Shown here piece by piece: positions 1 to 6,772 of a DNA stretch of 21,735 nt. Positions within the stretch are counted from its first letter, which is position 1. Each line of letters begins with the position of its first letter. The notes beneath the pieces were generated by a model. It was not told where the DNA came from and did no database searches. It saw only the letters and a program-made list of their open reading frames with translations. A program made the position numbers and the translations under genes. Source of the stretch: a virus; IMG/VR virus record IMGVR_UViG_3300028840_000749, positions 1 through 21,735 of that record. One strand, written 5' to 3'.

Positions 1-27
1 TCAGTAGAATGTGGTAAAAAAGATTAA
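1..27 (+). CDS. Possible 3' end of an upstream gene (partial)
   Basis: Reading from base 1, the frame gives SVECGKKD and then a TAA at 25-27, two bases before the next ATG at 30. That spacing matches the tight packing of the rest of the window, so this may be the tail of a gene that starts outside. Only eight codons are visible, so nothing can be said about its function. Confidence 0.35.
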   Translation, partial: SVECGKKD

Positions 28-29
28 TT

Positions 30-332
30 ATGAAAAAGAATTATAAAAACTATTTAGACAACGTAGTTACTGAATGTTTTAACAATCATTTATCCTCTTT
101 AGATTGGGATAAAAATGACCCTATACAAAAAGCTATGTATTTGAGATTGCATGATGCTTCTAAACAATTAATTAGAAAAATGAAAGCAAATGTAATTAAT
201 ACATCTCATTGTAAAATTGATGCTTATGCTGATGACGATTTTTGTCATAATTATAGAAGTAGAGTTAATTGCAATGGGTGTGATTTTAATTTAAACGACA
301 ACTGTTCGGAAAAACCGAACAGTTCATTTTAG
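30..332 (+). CDS. Small Cys-rich hypothetical protein (100 aa)
   Basis: Unrecognised. The N-terminal 55 residues look helical and charged. The C-terminal part carries Cys61, Cys72, Cys81, Cys84 and Cys92, including a CNGC pair, plus His60 and His73, so it may bind a metal. The last ten or so codons are written by the arms of a perfect hairpin (300-324), so the residues after Cys92 are likely a by-product of an overlapping terminator. The start at 30 follows an AT-rich stretch with no Shine-Dalgarno, as for the other genes here. It stands before a non-coding stretch and so probably ends an upstream transcription unit. Function unknown. Confidence 0.7.
   Translation: MKKNYKNYLDNVVTECFNNHLSSLDWDKNDPIQKAMYLRLHDASKQLIRKMKANVINTSHCKIDAYADDDFCHNYRSRVNCNGCDFNLNDNCSEKPNSSF
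300..330 (+). terminator. Intrinsic terminator hairpin overlapping the end of the first gene
   Basis: A perfect 10-bp stem (AACTGTTCGG at 300-309 with CCGAACAGTT at 315-324) closes an AAAAA loop and is followed by CATTTT. The run of U is short, so efficiency may be modest. The hairpin lies inside the coding sequence, whose stop codon is at 330-332. Confidence 0.65.
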
Positions 333-412
333 GAAAGCGAGGGGAGAAAAAAAATAAATACGGTATGATTAGCACTAAACTTGATACGAGAACGGAACTA
401 AGCCATATTGTG

Positions 413-527
413 TACAACACCAAAACAAAGCGGCGTTTTAATGCACTTTGTTGGCTGTTATCGCGCGTTTTAATGCGCAGCGTATCTAACCGCTAGTCAC
501 TATTTTAATTTTTGTTTTGGTATTGTA
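413..527. repeat. Structured intergenic element: 17-bp inverted repeat enclosing two copies of a 12-mer hairpin
   Basis: Bases 413-429 are the reverse complement of 511-527 with one mismatch in 17. Inside are two copies of GCGTTTTAATGC (433-444 and 465-476). Each can fold on itself with a TTTA loop; the second is extended to GCGC/GCGC (463-466 with 475-478). AGCGG (429-433) can also pair with CCGCT (490-494). The base composition differs from the surrounding genes. It could be a structured RNA, a replication or packaging signal, or a degenerate mobile repeat. I cannot assign a family. Confidence 0.6.
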
Positions 528-546
528 AAAAAAACGCTTACATTTA
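516..546 (+). promoter_or_regulatory. Possible Bacteroidota-type promoter for the small-gene/recombination operon
   Basis: TTG at 517-519 and TACATTTA at 539-546 are 19 bases apart. The second box misses the TAnnTTTG consensus only in its last base. It would start transcription near 552, ahead of the gene at 582. It overlaps the right arm of the inverted repeat at 511-527. This is a weak match and may be chance in AT-rich DNA. Confidence 0.3.
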
Positions 547-581
547 CACCATACAAACACACACACAAAAACAAAAAAAAT

Positions 582-746
582 ATGGAAGTCAAGAAATGCA
601 AAAAATGCGAAAATGAGTTTCCGGCGACTAAGGAGTTTTTTTATAAAGATAGAAGTAGATTAATGTCACGTTGTAAAAATTCTTTTTGGGCTATTATTAT
701 TGTAGCGTACTTACTCTTTATGGCGCTAATAGTTTTTAATAATTGA
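582..746 (+). CDS. Small zinc-finger-like protein with C-terminal membrane helix (54 aa)
   Basis: The ATG at 582 follows an A-rich run and reads 54 codons to TGA at 744-746. The N-terminus, KKCKKC then ENEFPATKEFFYKD, is typical of short zinc fingers found in phage and HNH-associated proteins, which normally close with a second Cys-x-x-Cys. Here the second half keeps only SRC and then turns into a strongly hydrophobic stretch (about residues 34-52) that should cross the membrane. Either the finger was truncated and joined to a membrane segment, or the family has this form. It is followed at once by the gene at 748. Location is probably the inner membrane with the Cys-rich part in the cytoplasm. 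Role unknown. Confidence 0.6.
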   Translation: MEVKKCKKCENEFPATKEFFYKDRSRLMSRCKNSFWAIIIVAYLLFMALIVFNN

Positions 747-747
747 T

Positions 748-924
748 ATGTGGAAAGCTATAATTAAATTAATTAAAAAGTGGGCTTACCGGTGCAATCA
801 TAAATTTGAATTGATAGACCAAATTAGGGTTTATCATTACGAACTTGATGTTAGAATCAGGGTTGAATATCTTTTTATATGTAAAAAATGCGGAAAGTCT
901 AAAGTAATTAAAAGTAAAGATTAA
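748..924 (+). CDS. Small zinc-ribbon-like hypothetical protein (58 aa)
   Basis: The ATG at 748 comes one base after the previous TGA and reads 58 codons to TAA at 922-924. A basic, Trp-containing N-terminus is followed by CNH at Cys16 and, near the C-terminus, CKKCG at Cys45 and Cys48. The spacing of a C/H pair and a later CxxCG knuckle suggests a one-zinc ribbon of the kind common in small phage proteins. Coding status rests on the intact frame, the tight spacing to both neighbours and the plausible zinc-ligand pattern. The function cannot be told from sequence; nucleic-acid binding or a structural zinc are the obvious options. Confidence 0.55.
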   Translation: MWKAIIKLIKKWAYRCNHKFELIDQIRVYHYELDVRIRVEYLFICKKCGKSKVIKSKD

Positions 925-941
925 CTAATAAATAAAACGAA

Positions 942-1115
942 ATGTTAAAAAATGTAATTATCGTAAAGAAGAAAAAAAACTTCGAAACGTGGTCAAGCTT
1001 TACGGACCTTTGTAAAGCTCATGGCTTGCCTTACCATTCAATAAAAATGAATGCGTTTCCGATGAAAATAAACGGAATAATTAAAGTTAAACACAATGTT
1101 AAAACGCACGATTAA
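942..1115 (+). CDS. Small basic hypothetical protein (57 aa)
   Basis: The ATG at 942 follows an A-rich leader and reads 57 codons to TAA at 1113-1115, overlapping the start of the next gene (1096) by 20 bases in another frame. The product is Lys-rich, with the pattern TWSSFTDLCKAHGLPYHSIK followed by FPMKINGIIKVK. This resembles a compact helix-helix-strand domain I associate with small proteins in Bacteroidota phages, possibly DNA binding. That resemblance is from memory and unverified. It belongs to the same run of small co-directional genes. Confidence 0.5.
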   Translation: MLKNVIIVKKKKNFETWSSFTDLCKAHGLPYHSIKMNAFPMKINGIIKVKHNVKTHD

Positions 1116-1380
1116 TAAAGACAAGGCGGCACAATTAAGGAAAACTTTTCAAGGCAAAGCAGACTTTAGAGGCTTAAAATTTACCGTAAAAGAAGCGACC
1201 GAAAAAACATATTTAATTGAAATGCGTCACCAACGTTTAAATATTACGGCTTATCAAGTCATTGACAATGATAAAAGCGGGCAATATCCGCATAATAATA
1301 AAGAATTGGAGCTTTTAAATGTTTTTAGAACGAACCATTTAAAAGAAGCAAAAGAAAATTTTAATTCACGAAAAAATTAA
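1096..1380 (+). CDS. Hypothetical protein (94 aa)
   Basis: Not recognised. The 94-residue product is basic at both ends and mixed alpha/beta in look, with no membrane segment, signal peptide or metal motif. The start at 1096 overlaps the preceding small gene by 20 bases. It ends four bases before the next ATG (1385), which sits behind an AAGAAA tract. Its position at the head of the recombination module and its basic charge would fit a small DNA-metabolism accessory protein, but this is context only. Confidence 0.65.
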   Translation: MLKRTINKDKAAQLRKTFQGKADFRGLKFTVKEATEKTYLIEMRHQRLNITAYQVIDNDKSGQYPHNNKELELLNVFRTNHLKEAKENFNSRKN

Positions 1381-1384
1381 GAAA

Positions 1385-1585
1385 ATGGTAGCATTAGGAT
1401 TTGAAAATTTAGACGACGCAGTTAAATGGGCGCGTAAATTAAACGAATATCAAATTGTTTATTTATTGAACGGTTTATTTTATAATATACGAGCAACTTC
1501 AGAACTTCCGGAAGGCGCCGAAAAAATGGCTTCAATTGACCCAATTAATAAAGAAGTAGTAAAAATTTATAACGGTCCTTTATAA
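1385..1585 (+). CDS. Hypothetical protein (66 aa)
   Basis: Not recognised. It is short and soluble, with a predicted helix at residues 8-20 (NLDDAVKWARKLNEYQ) and then beta-like stretches ending in INKEVVKIYNGPL. The stop codon overlaps the next start by one base (TAATG at 1583-1587), so the two genes are probably translationally coupled. No motif supports a function. Confidence 0.65.
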   Translation: MVALGFENLDDAVKWARKLNEYQIVYLLNGLFYNIRATSELPEGAEKMASIDPINKEVVKIYNGPL

Positions 1586-1806
1586 TGGAGTTAAACGGAA
1601 AAGTCGAAAAATTCGAAAGCTTGGAGCAAATAGAGGTTGAAATGTACAAAGTGCAAAATATTTATTGGAAAAAAGATAAATATATTAATCTACTTGAAAA
1701 AAGACTTATTGAATTAAAGCAAAAACGAACCGAAGCTTTAAAACGATTCGAAAATTTAGACCAAATTCGCGGAAATTTCGCGGAAAATTACCAACTAATT
1801 AAATAA
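1585..1806 (+). CDS. Small coiled-coil hypothetical protein (73 aa)
   Basis: The product is almost entirely charged helix: residues 10-55 show heptad-like spacing of Leu, Ile and Tyr in Lys/Glu-rich sequence, as expected for a coiled coil. It overlaps the preceding gene by one base and ends five bases before the Rad50-like ATPase. It could be a partner of that ATPase, but nothing beyond adjacency supports this. No homologue recognised. Confidence 0.65.
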   Translation: MELNGKVEKFESLEQIEVEMYKVQNIYWKKDKYINLLEKRLIELKQKRTEALKRFENLDQIRGNFAENYQLIK

Positions 1807-1811
1807 ATAAA

Positions 1812-3530
1812 ATGGGAACTAAAGAACAAAAAACGGTTAAGATAATTGGCCTTTCTCTTAATCAAAATTTAGGAGTTTTAGAAGCTACAAAGTTAGAGTT
1901 TAACGAAAAAAATAATTTAATCGCGGTCCATGGTGAAGTTGGCAGCGGTAAAACGACGCTTCAAAAAGCTATTTCGTTGGGAACGCAAGGCAGCGAAACG
2001 CTGAAGGACGACAAAGCTTTATACGGTAATATTGATATTGAAGTTCAACTTTTAGACGGCGACAAGCCCGTTTTTGTGGGTTGTAAGACAATAAAAGGCG
2101 GAAAGCTTGAATATGTACTTTATACCAAAGACGAAGACGGTAAGAAGGTTGAAAATCCAATTATTGACGGCGTAGAAGCAACCCCGGCAAAATACTTGAA
2201 GTTACTTCAAACAAAATTAACATGGCGTTTAAATGAGCTTATAAGCGAAAATTCAAACGTTCAAAAGAAAATTTTATTGGATATTTATAAACCGGAGCTT
2301 GCAAAGCTTGGTATTATATTCGATAAAAACGCCGAAGGCTTCGAAGATTCTATTCTTGGCCAAATTGAAACGGCCGAAGAAAGGCGAACGACTGCGGACT
2401 TTCACCGGAAACATAAAGGCGGTTTTGCAAAGCATTTATTAACCGTTGGCGTAAATGTTGAAAACCCTTCAAGCGTTCCGGAGCGAAAAGACACGACTCA
2501 ATTAGAGGCGGACCGGAATAGGTTAAAATATGAGATTGAAAACTTTTCCGCAGACTTTGACGCAAAAAAGAAAAATAAAATTGACAAGCTAAAGAATGAA
2601 GGCGGCGAAATTGTTTTACAACTAAAGCAATTGAATGAAGAAATTAAAACAAATAACCAAGCTTTAAAAACGGCTTACAAAAGAAAAGAAGAAAGCGCGG
2701 CCGGGCGAAATTTAGCGTTAAGCGAATTAATTAAAAACACAAACGATTTTTGGCGCAAGTATTCCGTTAACATGGAGTCAACAATTGATACTTTTGAGAA
2801 CTTAAAAATCAATTCAATTGATGCTTTTGATGAAACGACACTTTCGAAGGAATTAACTTTTGACGAGTTCGGAAATATCACTTCTAAACCGGATTTAAAA
2901 GCTTTTCCGCAACTTATTTGTAATTTACTTGAAGACCTTTCGAAATTACGTAAAAAGGTCTTAGCGGTCCGCGCTGAAGTGTTGGAAGGCGGAACGGAAA
3001 AGTTAGAATTAGAACTTGAAGAAATTAACAAGAAATTAAAGAGCGCCGAAGAGTTAAACACTATTTGCGACGCTTGCGACGCCTTTTTTGAATGGCAGAC
3101 AGAAAATAACGAAGTTTTAAAATTAAAAGCAGACTATGCGCGTAAACTTGCGGAAGTTCAAACCGGAGTAAATGGCTTAAAAATTACGGCGGACGAAAAA
3201 GAAAATATTTACTTGGAATATAACGGCGCTTATGACCCGGCTTATTTTGGAAACGACGCGCAAGAATTTAGAAAACTTTCGAGTTATTCAGATACACAAA
3301 AACCGGTAATTTGTTTATTATTACAATCGCATTTATTAAATAAAATGCCAAAGGCAATGCGTTATTTATGGATTGACCGCGTGCCAATTGATAAGAAAAC
3401 AAAAGCATTACTTGAAAAAATGGGTAAAGATTTAGGCGTTACAATCTTTTTAAACATTACGGGCGACTTTACAAAAAGCGCGTTAAAAGACGGCGAAATA
3501 TTAATTGAAAACGGACACTTATTATTTTAG
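1812..3530 (+). CDS. Rad50/SbcC-like SMC-type ATPase
   Basis: A 572-residue ABC/SMC-family ATPase. The N-terminus has a Walker A P-loop, GEVGSGKTT (residues 41-49). Helical, coiled-coil-rich sequence fills about residues 225-300 and 375-460. A degenerate ABC signature (LSSYSDTQ, about 488-495) is followed by a Walker-B-like strand YLWID (518-522). The residue after that Asp is Arg rather than the usual Glu, so hydrolysis may be unusual. CDAC at 419-422 has the CxxC form of a Rad50 zinc hook. It is far shorter than cellular SbcC/Rad50 and has no Mre11/SbcD nuclease next to it. It precedes an OB-fold-like protein and a YqaJ exonuclease, so a role in DNA-end processing or recombination is inferred. 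The ATP-binding assignment is solid; the exact family is not. Confidence 0.8.
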   Translation: MGTKEQKTVKIIGLSLNQNLGVLEATKLEFNEKNNLIAVHGEVGSGKTTLQKAISLGTQGSETLKDDKALYGNIDIEVQLLDGDKPVFVGCKTIKGGKLEYVLYTKDEDGKKVENPIIDGVEATPAKYLKLLQTKLTWRLNELISENSNVQKKILLDIYKPELAKLGIIFDKNAEGFEDSILGQIETAEERRTTADFHRKHKGGFAKHLLTVGVNVENPSSVPERKDTTQLEADRNRLKYEIENFSADFDAKKKNKIDKLKNEGGEIVLQLKQLNEEIKTNNQALKTAYKRKEESAAGRNLALSELIKNTNDFWRKYSVNMESTIDTFENLKINSIDAFDETTLSKELTFDEFGNITSKPDLKAFPQLICNLLEDLSKLRKKVLAVRAEVLEGGTEKLELELEEINKKLKSAEELNTICDACDAFFEWQTENNEVLKLKADYARKLAEVQTGVNGLKITADEKENIYLEYNGAYDPAYFGNDAQEFRKLSSYSDTQKPVICLLLQSHLLNKMPKAMRYLWIDRVPIDKKTKALLEKMGKDLGVTIFLNITGDFTKSALKDGEILIENGHLLF

Positions 3531-3533
3531 AAA

Positions 3534-4052
3534 ATGGAAAGCGAAAAATTAACACATTGGAAAAAGTTAAAGAACAAAACTTTTTTGGGAGCTTGGGACA
3601 TTGAACCCGGAACAATGCCAGACGTCACAATTATAGGCGTCGGAAAAGCTACGGCGAAAGCAAACCAAAAAGCCCCGGAAGAAGAAGTTGATGTTATTTA
3701 TTTCAAGGAATTTGATAAAGGAATGATTTTAAATAATGTTAATTCGGACCAAATTAGCAAGGTTTTACAAACTCCATTTGTTGAGCAATGGAATAATAAG
3801 CGGGTTAAACTATTCGTAAAAAAAGGCGTTAAAAAACCGGGACAAAAAGACCCGGTTGAGGCAATACGAATTTCAAACACGTTGCCGGCTCCAATAGCAA
3901 AGGAAAAAACTTTTTTAACTCCGGACCTTTCGACAACGTGGGAAAATGCAGTTGACGCAATTAAAAAAGGCGTGGGAATTGAGAAAATAAAATCGCGTTA
4001 TAAACTAACTGAAGAAAACGAAAAATTACTTTTAAGCCATGGAGCCAAATAA
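3534..4052 (+). CDS. Probable ssDNA-binding (OB-fold-like) recombination protein
   Basis: A 172-residue soluble protein. Its core (about residues 10-115) alternates beta strands in the order FLGAWDIEPG, VTIIGVGKA, VIYFKEFDKGMILNNVN, WNNKRVKLFV and VEAIRISN. This matches a conserved phage pattern (a Lys-Met-Ile-Leu-Asn core, then W-x-x-K-x-V-x-L, then alRI) seen beside phage recombinases. I read it as an OB-fold ssDNA-binding protein, perhaps doing the job of gp2.5 or a SSB. The C-terminus (about 125-172) is a helical tail. The gene sits three bases after the ATPase and overlaps the exonuclease start by 14 bases, so co-translation is likely. The fold is inferred from pattern only; an annealing role is possible. 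Confidence 0.5.
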   Translation: MESEKLTHWKKLKNKTFLGAWDIEPGTMPDVTIIGVGKATAKANQKAPEEEVDVIYFKEFDKGMILNNVNSDQISKVLQTPFVEQWNNKRVKLFVKKGVKKPGQKDPVEAIRISNTLPAPIAKEKTFLTPDLSTTWENAVDAIKKGVGIEKIKSRYKLTEENEKLLLSHGAK

Positions 4053-4809
4053 AAAATATAATGAGTTTACTCCGGAGCCGGACGATTTAGAAGACAAAGA
4101 AATTATTTGGTTAAGGCAGCGCGCCGGAAATTTCACCGGGTCCGAAAATTATAAGTTAATGAAATGCAGCTCGGCAACGTCAAAATTAAGTTGGGGCGAC
4201 CCGGCTAAGTTGTTAGGCTTTGGCGCTCCAACTCATGCTTATATTTTTCAAAAAGCCATGGAGCGGCGCACGGGCTTTTTAAGTCACGCGTCAAAAGCTT
4301 TTAATTTGACTTACGGAAATGAAAACGAACCGTTGCTTGCTGAAGAGTTCGAAAGGCAAACGGAATTTTACGGCTTTAAAAAATGCGAATTTATGCTTTC
4401 GGACCAAGTCGAAAATTTAGGCGCAACCCCGGACGGCGAAGTTGCGCGAAAAGAAGGACTTCAACGGCTCCGGGTTGACTATGCCGCAGAATTAAAAAGC
4501 TGCGTTTCGTGGGACGGTTTTAAAAAGCGTATGGGTTGCATATTAGATGAAACGCACGGGGATTTTTGGCAATGGATTACAGAAATGCACGTTTTAGGAG
4601 CTTCAAAGCTTGTGTTTGTTGTTGCTTATCCTATGGAATACAAGTATTTCGAAAATAGAATTATTGATTTATCAACGATTCACGAAGACGCTTTAATTGA
4701 GCGCGTAAAGATAGCCAACGACGCAATAAATGAGTTTAATAAAGATAAAGCTTTTATAATTGAACCGTATATTAAAGCCGCAATTGAAAAATATAAATTA
4801 AATTCGTAA
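4039..4809 (+). CDS. YqaJ-like viral exonuclease (lambda-Exo-type, PD-(D/E)xK)
   Basis: A 256-residue nuclease with the YqaJ order of motifs: WLRQR (24-28) and FTGSEN (32-37) near the N-terminus; YGNENEPLLAEEFERQT (92-108), matching the G-x-x-x-E-P-x-A helix; the acidic motif ATPDG (129-133, Asp132); ELK (151-153), giving the Glu-x-Lys of the PD-(D/E)xK active site; and WQWITEMHVLG (177-187) with the conserved Gln/Met helix. This family digests one strand of duplex DNA 5' to 3' to make ssDNA for annealing. It overlaps the preceding OB-like gene by 14 bases and closes the recombination module. A 40-residue stretch between motif 1 and the GNENEP helix looks longer than usual. Confidence in the family is high. 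Confidence 0.85.
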   Translation: MEPNKKYNEFTPEPDDLEDKEIIWLRQRAGNFTGSENYKLMKCSSATSKLSWGDPAKLLGFGAPTHAYIFQKAMERRTGFLSHASKAFNLTYGNENEPLLAEEFERQTEFYGFKKCEFMLSDQVENLGATPDGEVARKEGLQRLRVDYAAELKSCVSWDGFKKRMGCILDETHGDFWQWITEMHVLGASKLVFVVAYPMEYKYFENRIIDLSTIHEDALIERVKIANDAINEFNKDKAFIIEPYIKAAIEKYKLNS

Positions 4810-4820
4810 AATATATTTAT

Positions 4821-4833
4821 TAAATTTGCGTCT
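4821..4833 (+). promoter_or_regulatory. Bacteroidota -7 promoter box immediately upstream of a start codon
   Basis: TAAATTTG at 4821-4828 is a perfect match to the TAnnTTTG -7 element. Only five bases separate it from the ATG at 4834, so transcription should start at or very near the A of the start codon, giving a leaderless or near-leaderless message. No convincing TTTG/TTG -33 box is seen at the right distance; TTCG at 4803-4806 is the closest. Confidence 0.5.
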
Positions 4834-5139
4834 ATGAGTGTTTACGAAAATGAAGTGTGTTTTTTACAAAGTTGCACAACCGCACAAGCCAAAGTTTCCG
4901 CATTAGATTTAATAATTGATGCTTTGTTATTGGCTTCAGTTGATGCGGGTAATACGGTAGATTCGCAAGGCTATAACCTTGACGACGGACAAACAAAAAT
5001 TAAACGGGAATATCGAAGCCCGTCCGAAATAGTGGACGCGTTGACCGGGTTCGAACGAATGCGAAATTATTATATTGCAAAGTGTACCGGGTCTGTTATT
5101 CAATTAAGAAATCAAGACACTATTAAACGACGTTGGTAA
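4834..5139 (+). CDS. gpW-like head-completion (head-tail joining) protein
   Basis: A 101-residue protein placed two bases before the portal gene, the position of gpW in lambda. Its C-terminal half fits the gpW pattern: a short beta hairpin (TKIKREYRSP, about 54-63), a helix (SEIVDALTGFERMRNYYIAK, about 63-82) and a basic tail ending in KRRW. The N-terminal helix (about 14-36) is hydrophobic-rich. gpW plugs the portal after DNA packaging and offers the site for the next connector. At 101 residues it is longer than lambda gpW. The assignment rests on order and pattern, so it is moderate. Translation should start at or near the 5' end of the mRNA, given the -7 box at 4821-4828. Confidence 0.5.
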   Translation: MSVYENEVCFLQSCTTAQAKVSALDLIIDALLLASVDAGNTVDSQGYNLDDGQTKIKREYRSPSEIVDALTGFERMRNYYIAKCTGSVIQLRNQDTIKRRW

Positions 5140-5140
5140 T

Positions 5141-6691
5141 ATGGATTTATTAAAATTTTTCGGATTAAAACGAATTGAAGAACCTATTGAAGAGCCGCAA
5201 AAAATGGTACACCCGGAAGCGTGGACCATGTTTAACGAGCCTTACGACGGTGAAAAAGAGCCGGGCGACATTGGAGTTATAAAGGATTATTATGTTAGTC
5301 ATTACGCTTTAGCTTATCGAAGTTGGCAAGCTTATCTTGATAGCGACGTTGCGCAATTGATACTTAGTAAATTTTTAAAATGGGTCGTTGGTTCCGGGTT
5401 AAGATTAAACGCGGACCCGGACGAAATAGTTTTAGCTTCTGAAGGAATAACGGCGTTAAATGAAGACGAATTTTCAAATTTAACCGAAAGCCGTTTTAAA
5501 GTATATTCAAATGCTAATTTTTCGAGCCATTCGGGCGAAGAAAGCCTTCAAACATTAGCTTTTGAAGCGTATAAAGCCGCTATTATTGGCGGGGACGTTT
5601 TAGTTGTTAACCGGGTTGAAAATAAAAACATAACAACGCAATTAATTGATGGAAAATATATTATTACTCCAAGCGACGGCCAAGCTGAAGAAGCGGAAAA
5701 GCGCGGTAATAGAGTTGTTGACGGCGTAGAAATTGACAAGAACGGTAAGCACGTTGCTTATTTTGTAGAAACTGAAGACTTGAAATATAAGCGAATAAAA
5801 TCTTTTGTAAATGGTCAAAGATTTGCTTATTTGGTTTATGGCCGAAGGTATAAAACGAACGACCTTCGAGGTATTCCGTTAATCCAAGCGGTACTTGATA
5901 CAATTGCAAAATTAGACCGGTATAAAGAAGCGACCGTTGGAAGCGCCGAAGAGCGTCAAAAAATCGCTTATTCAATTGAACATGATGTTGACGGACAAGG
6001 GCAAAACCCTTTATTGTCGCAGCTTAAAAAAGTCCCGGTTGCTTCGGTTACGGACGAAGGCCAACTTGACATTGCACAAAAGTACATTGCAAACACAATG
6101 CAAAAGCAAGCCATTAATTTACCCGCGGGCGCGAAGCTTAACTTATTAGAATCGCGGAACGAATTATATTTTGAAAGCTTTATGACTATCAATATGCGGT
6201 TTTTATGCGCAACGGTTGAGATTCCTATGGAAGTGGCTCTTTCTTGGTTTGATTCGAATTATTCAGCAAGTCGAGCGGCTTTAAAAGATTGGGAGCATAC
6301 GTTGAGCGTAGAGCGTGAAAAGTTTTCAAGGCAATTTTATCAAAATATTTATTCGAATTGGTTAAACGTTGAAGTTTTACTTAATAGAATTAATGCGCCG
6401 GGATATGTGAAAGCGTTTAATGAGCGTAACGAAATGGCAATTAATGCTTATCAAACCGCGACGTTTATAGGTGCAAATATTCCGCATATTGACCCAATGA
6501 AGGAAGTTCAAGCGGAAAGGCTTAAACTTGGAAGTCAAACAATACCATTAACAACGGCGCAAGCGGCAACCGAAGCTTTAAACGGTGGCGACTTCAAAGC
6601 GAATGTTAACCAATACAGAAGAGAAATTGAAGAGGCGGACGGAATAAACGAGCCGCCGGCTCCAATAGAGCAAAATGGACCAAATGAATAA
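5141..6691 (+). CDS. Phage portal protein (lambda gpB family)
   Basis: The 516-residue product has the landmarks of the lambda-type portal family: an acidic N-terminus with WTMFNEPYDGE, an SFVNGQRFAYLVYGRRYKTNDLRG block, LDRYKEATVGSAEE, LPAGAKLNLLES, then EIPMEVALSWFDSNYSASRAALKDWEH, whose NYSxxRAAL core is diagnostic. Length is close to lambda gpB. The protein forms the dodecameric ring at one capsid vertex through which DNA is packaged. Lambda gpB is processed, and the protease downstream could do this here. It lies directly after the gpW-like gene. Its end is followed by an intrinsic terminator at 6773-6799, so portal and gpW form a short transcription unit. No terminase lies before it, which is unusual. 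Confidence 0.92.
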   Translation: MDLLKFFGLKRIEEPIEEPQKMVHPEAWTMFNEPYDGEKEPGDIGVIKDYYVSHYALAYRSWQAYLDSDVAQLILSKFLKWVVGSGLRLNADPDEIVLASEGITALNEDEFSNLTESRFKVYSNANFSSHSGEESLQTLAFEAYKAAIIGGDVLVVNRVENKNITTQLIDGKYIITPSDGQAEEAEKRGNRVVDGVEIDKNGKHVAYFVETEDLKYKRIKSFVNGQRFAYLVYGRRYKTNDLRGIPLIQAVLDTIAKLDRYKEATVGSAEERQKIAYSIEHDVDGQGQNPLLSQLKKVPVASVTDEGQLDIAQKYIANTMQKQAINLPAGAKLNLLESRNELYFESFMTINMRFLCATVEIPMEVALSWFDSNYSASRAALKDWEHTLSVEREKFSRQFYQNIYSNWLNVEVLLNRINAPGYVKAFNERNEMAINAYQTATFIGANIPHIDPMKEVQAERLKLGSQTIPLTTAQAATEALNGGDFKANVNQYRREIEEADGINEPPAPIEQNGPNE

Positions 6692-6772
6692 AAAAATAAA
6701 TAGTTCGTTTATTTTTATTAAATTGCGCAAGTTCTTGAAAATAAACGTTCCCATTTTCTTTATTTTCGTTTT

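Noticed and set aside
365-496. A 43-codon + strand frame (MISTKLDTRTEL...) across the structured element
   Set aside because: It coincides with inverted repeats and duplicated 12-mers, its codon use is unlike the neighbours, and no start context or motif supports it. Kept as the alternative explanation for the element only.
413-527. Integron attC site or IS200/IS605 end
   Set aside because: ATCTAAC at 484-490 fits one half of an attC core, but no matching GTTRRRY partner sits at the right place, and no integrase or transposase gene is nearby.
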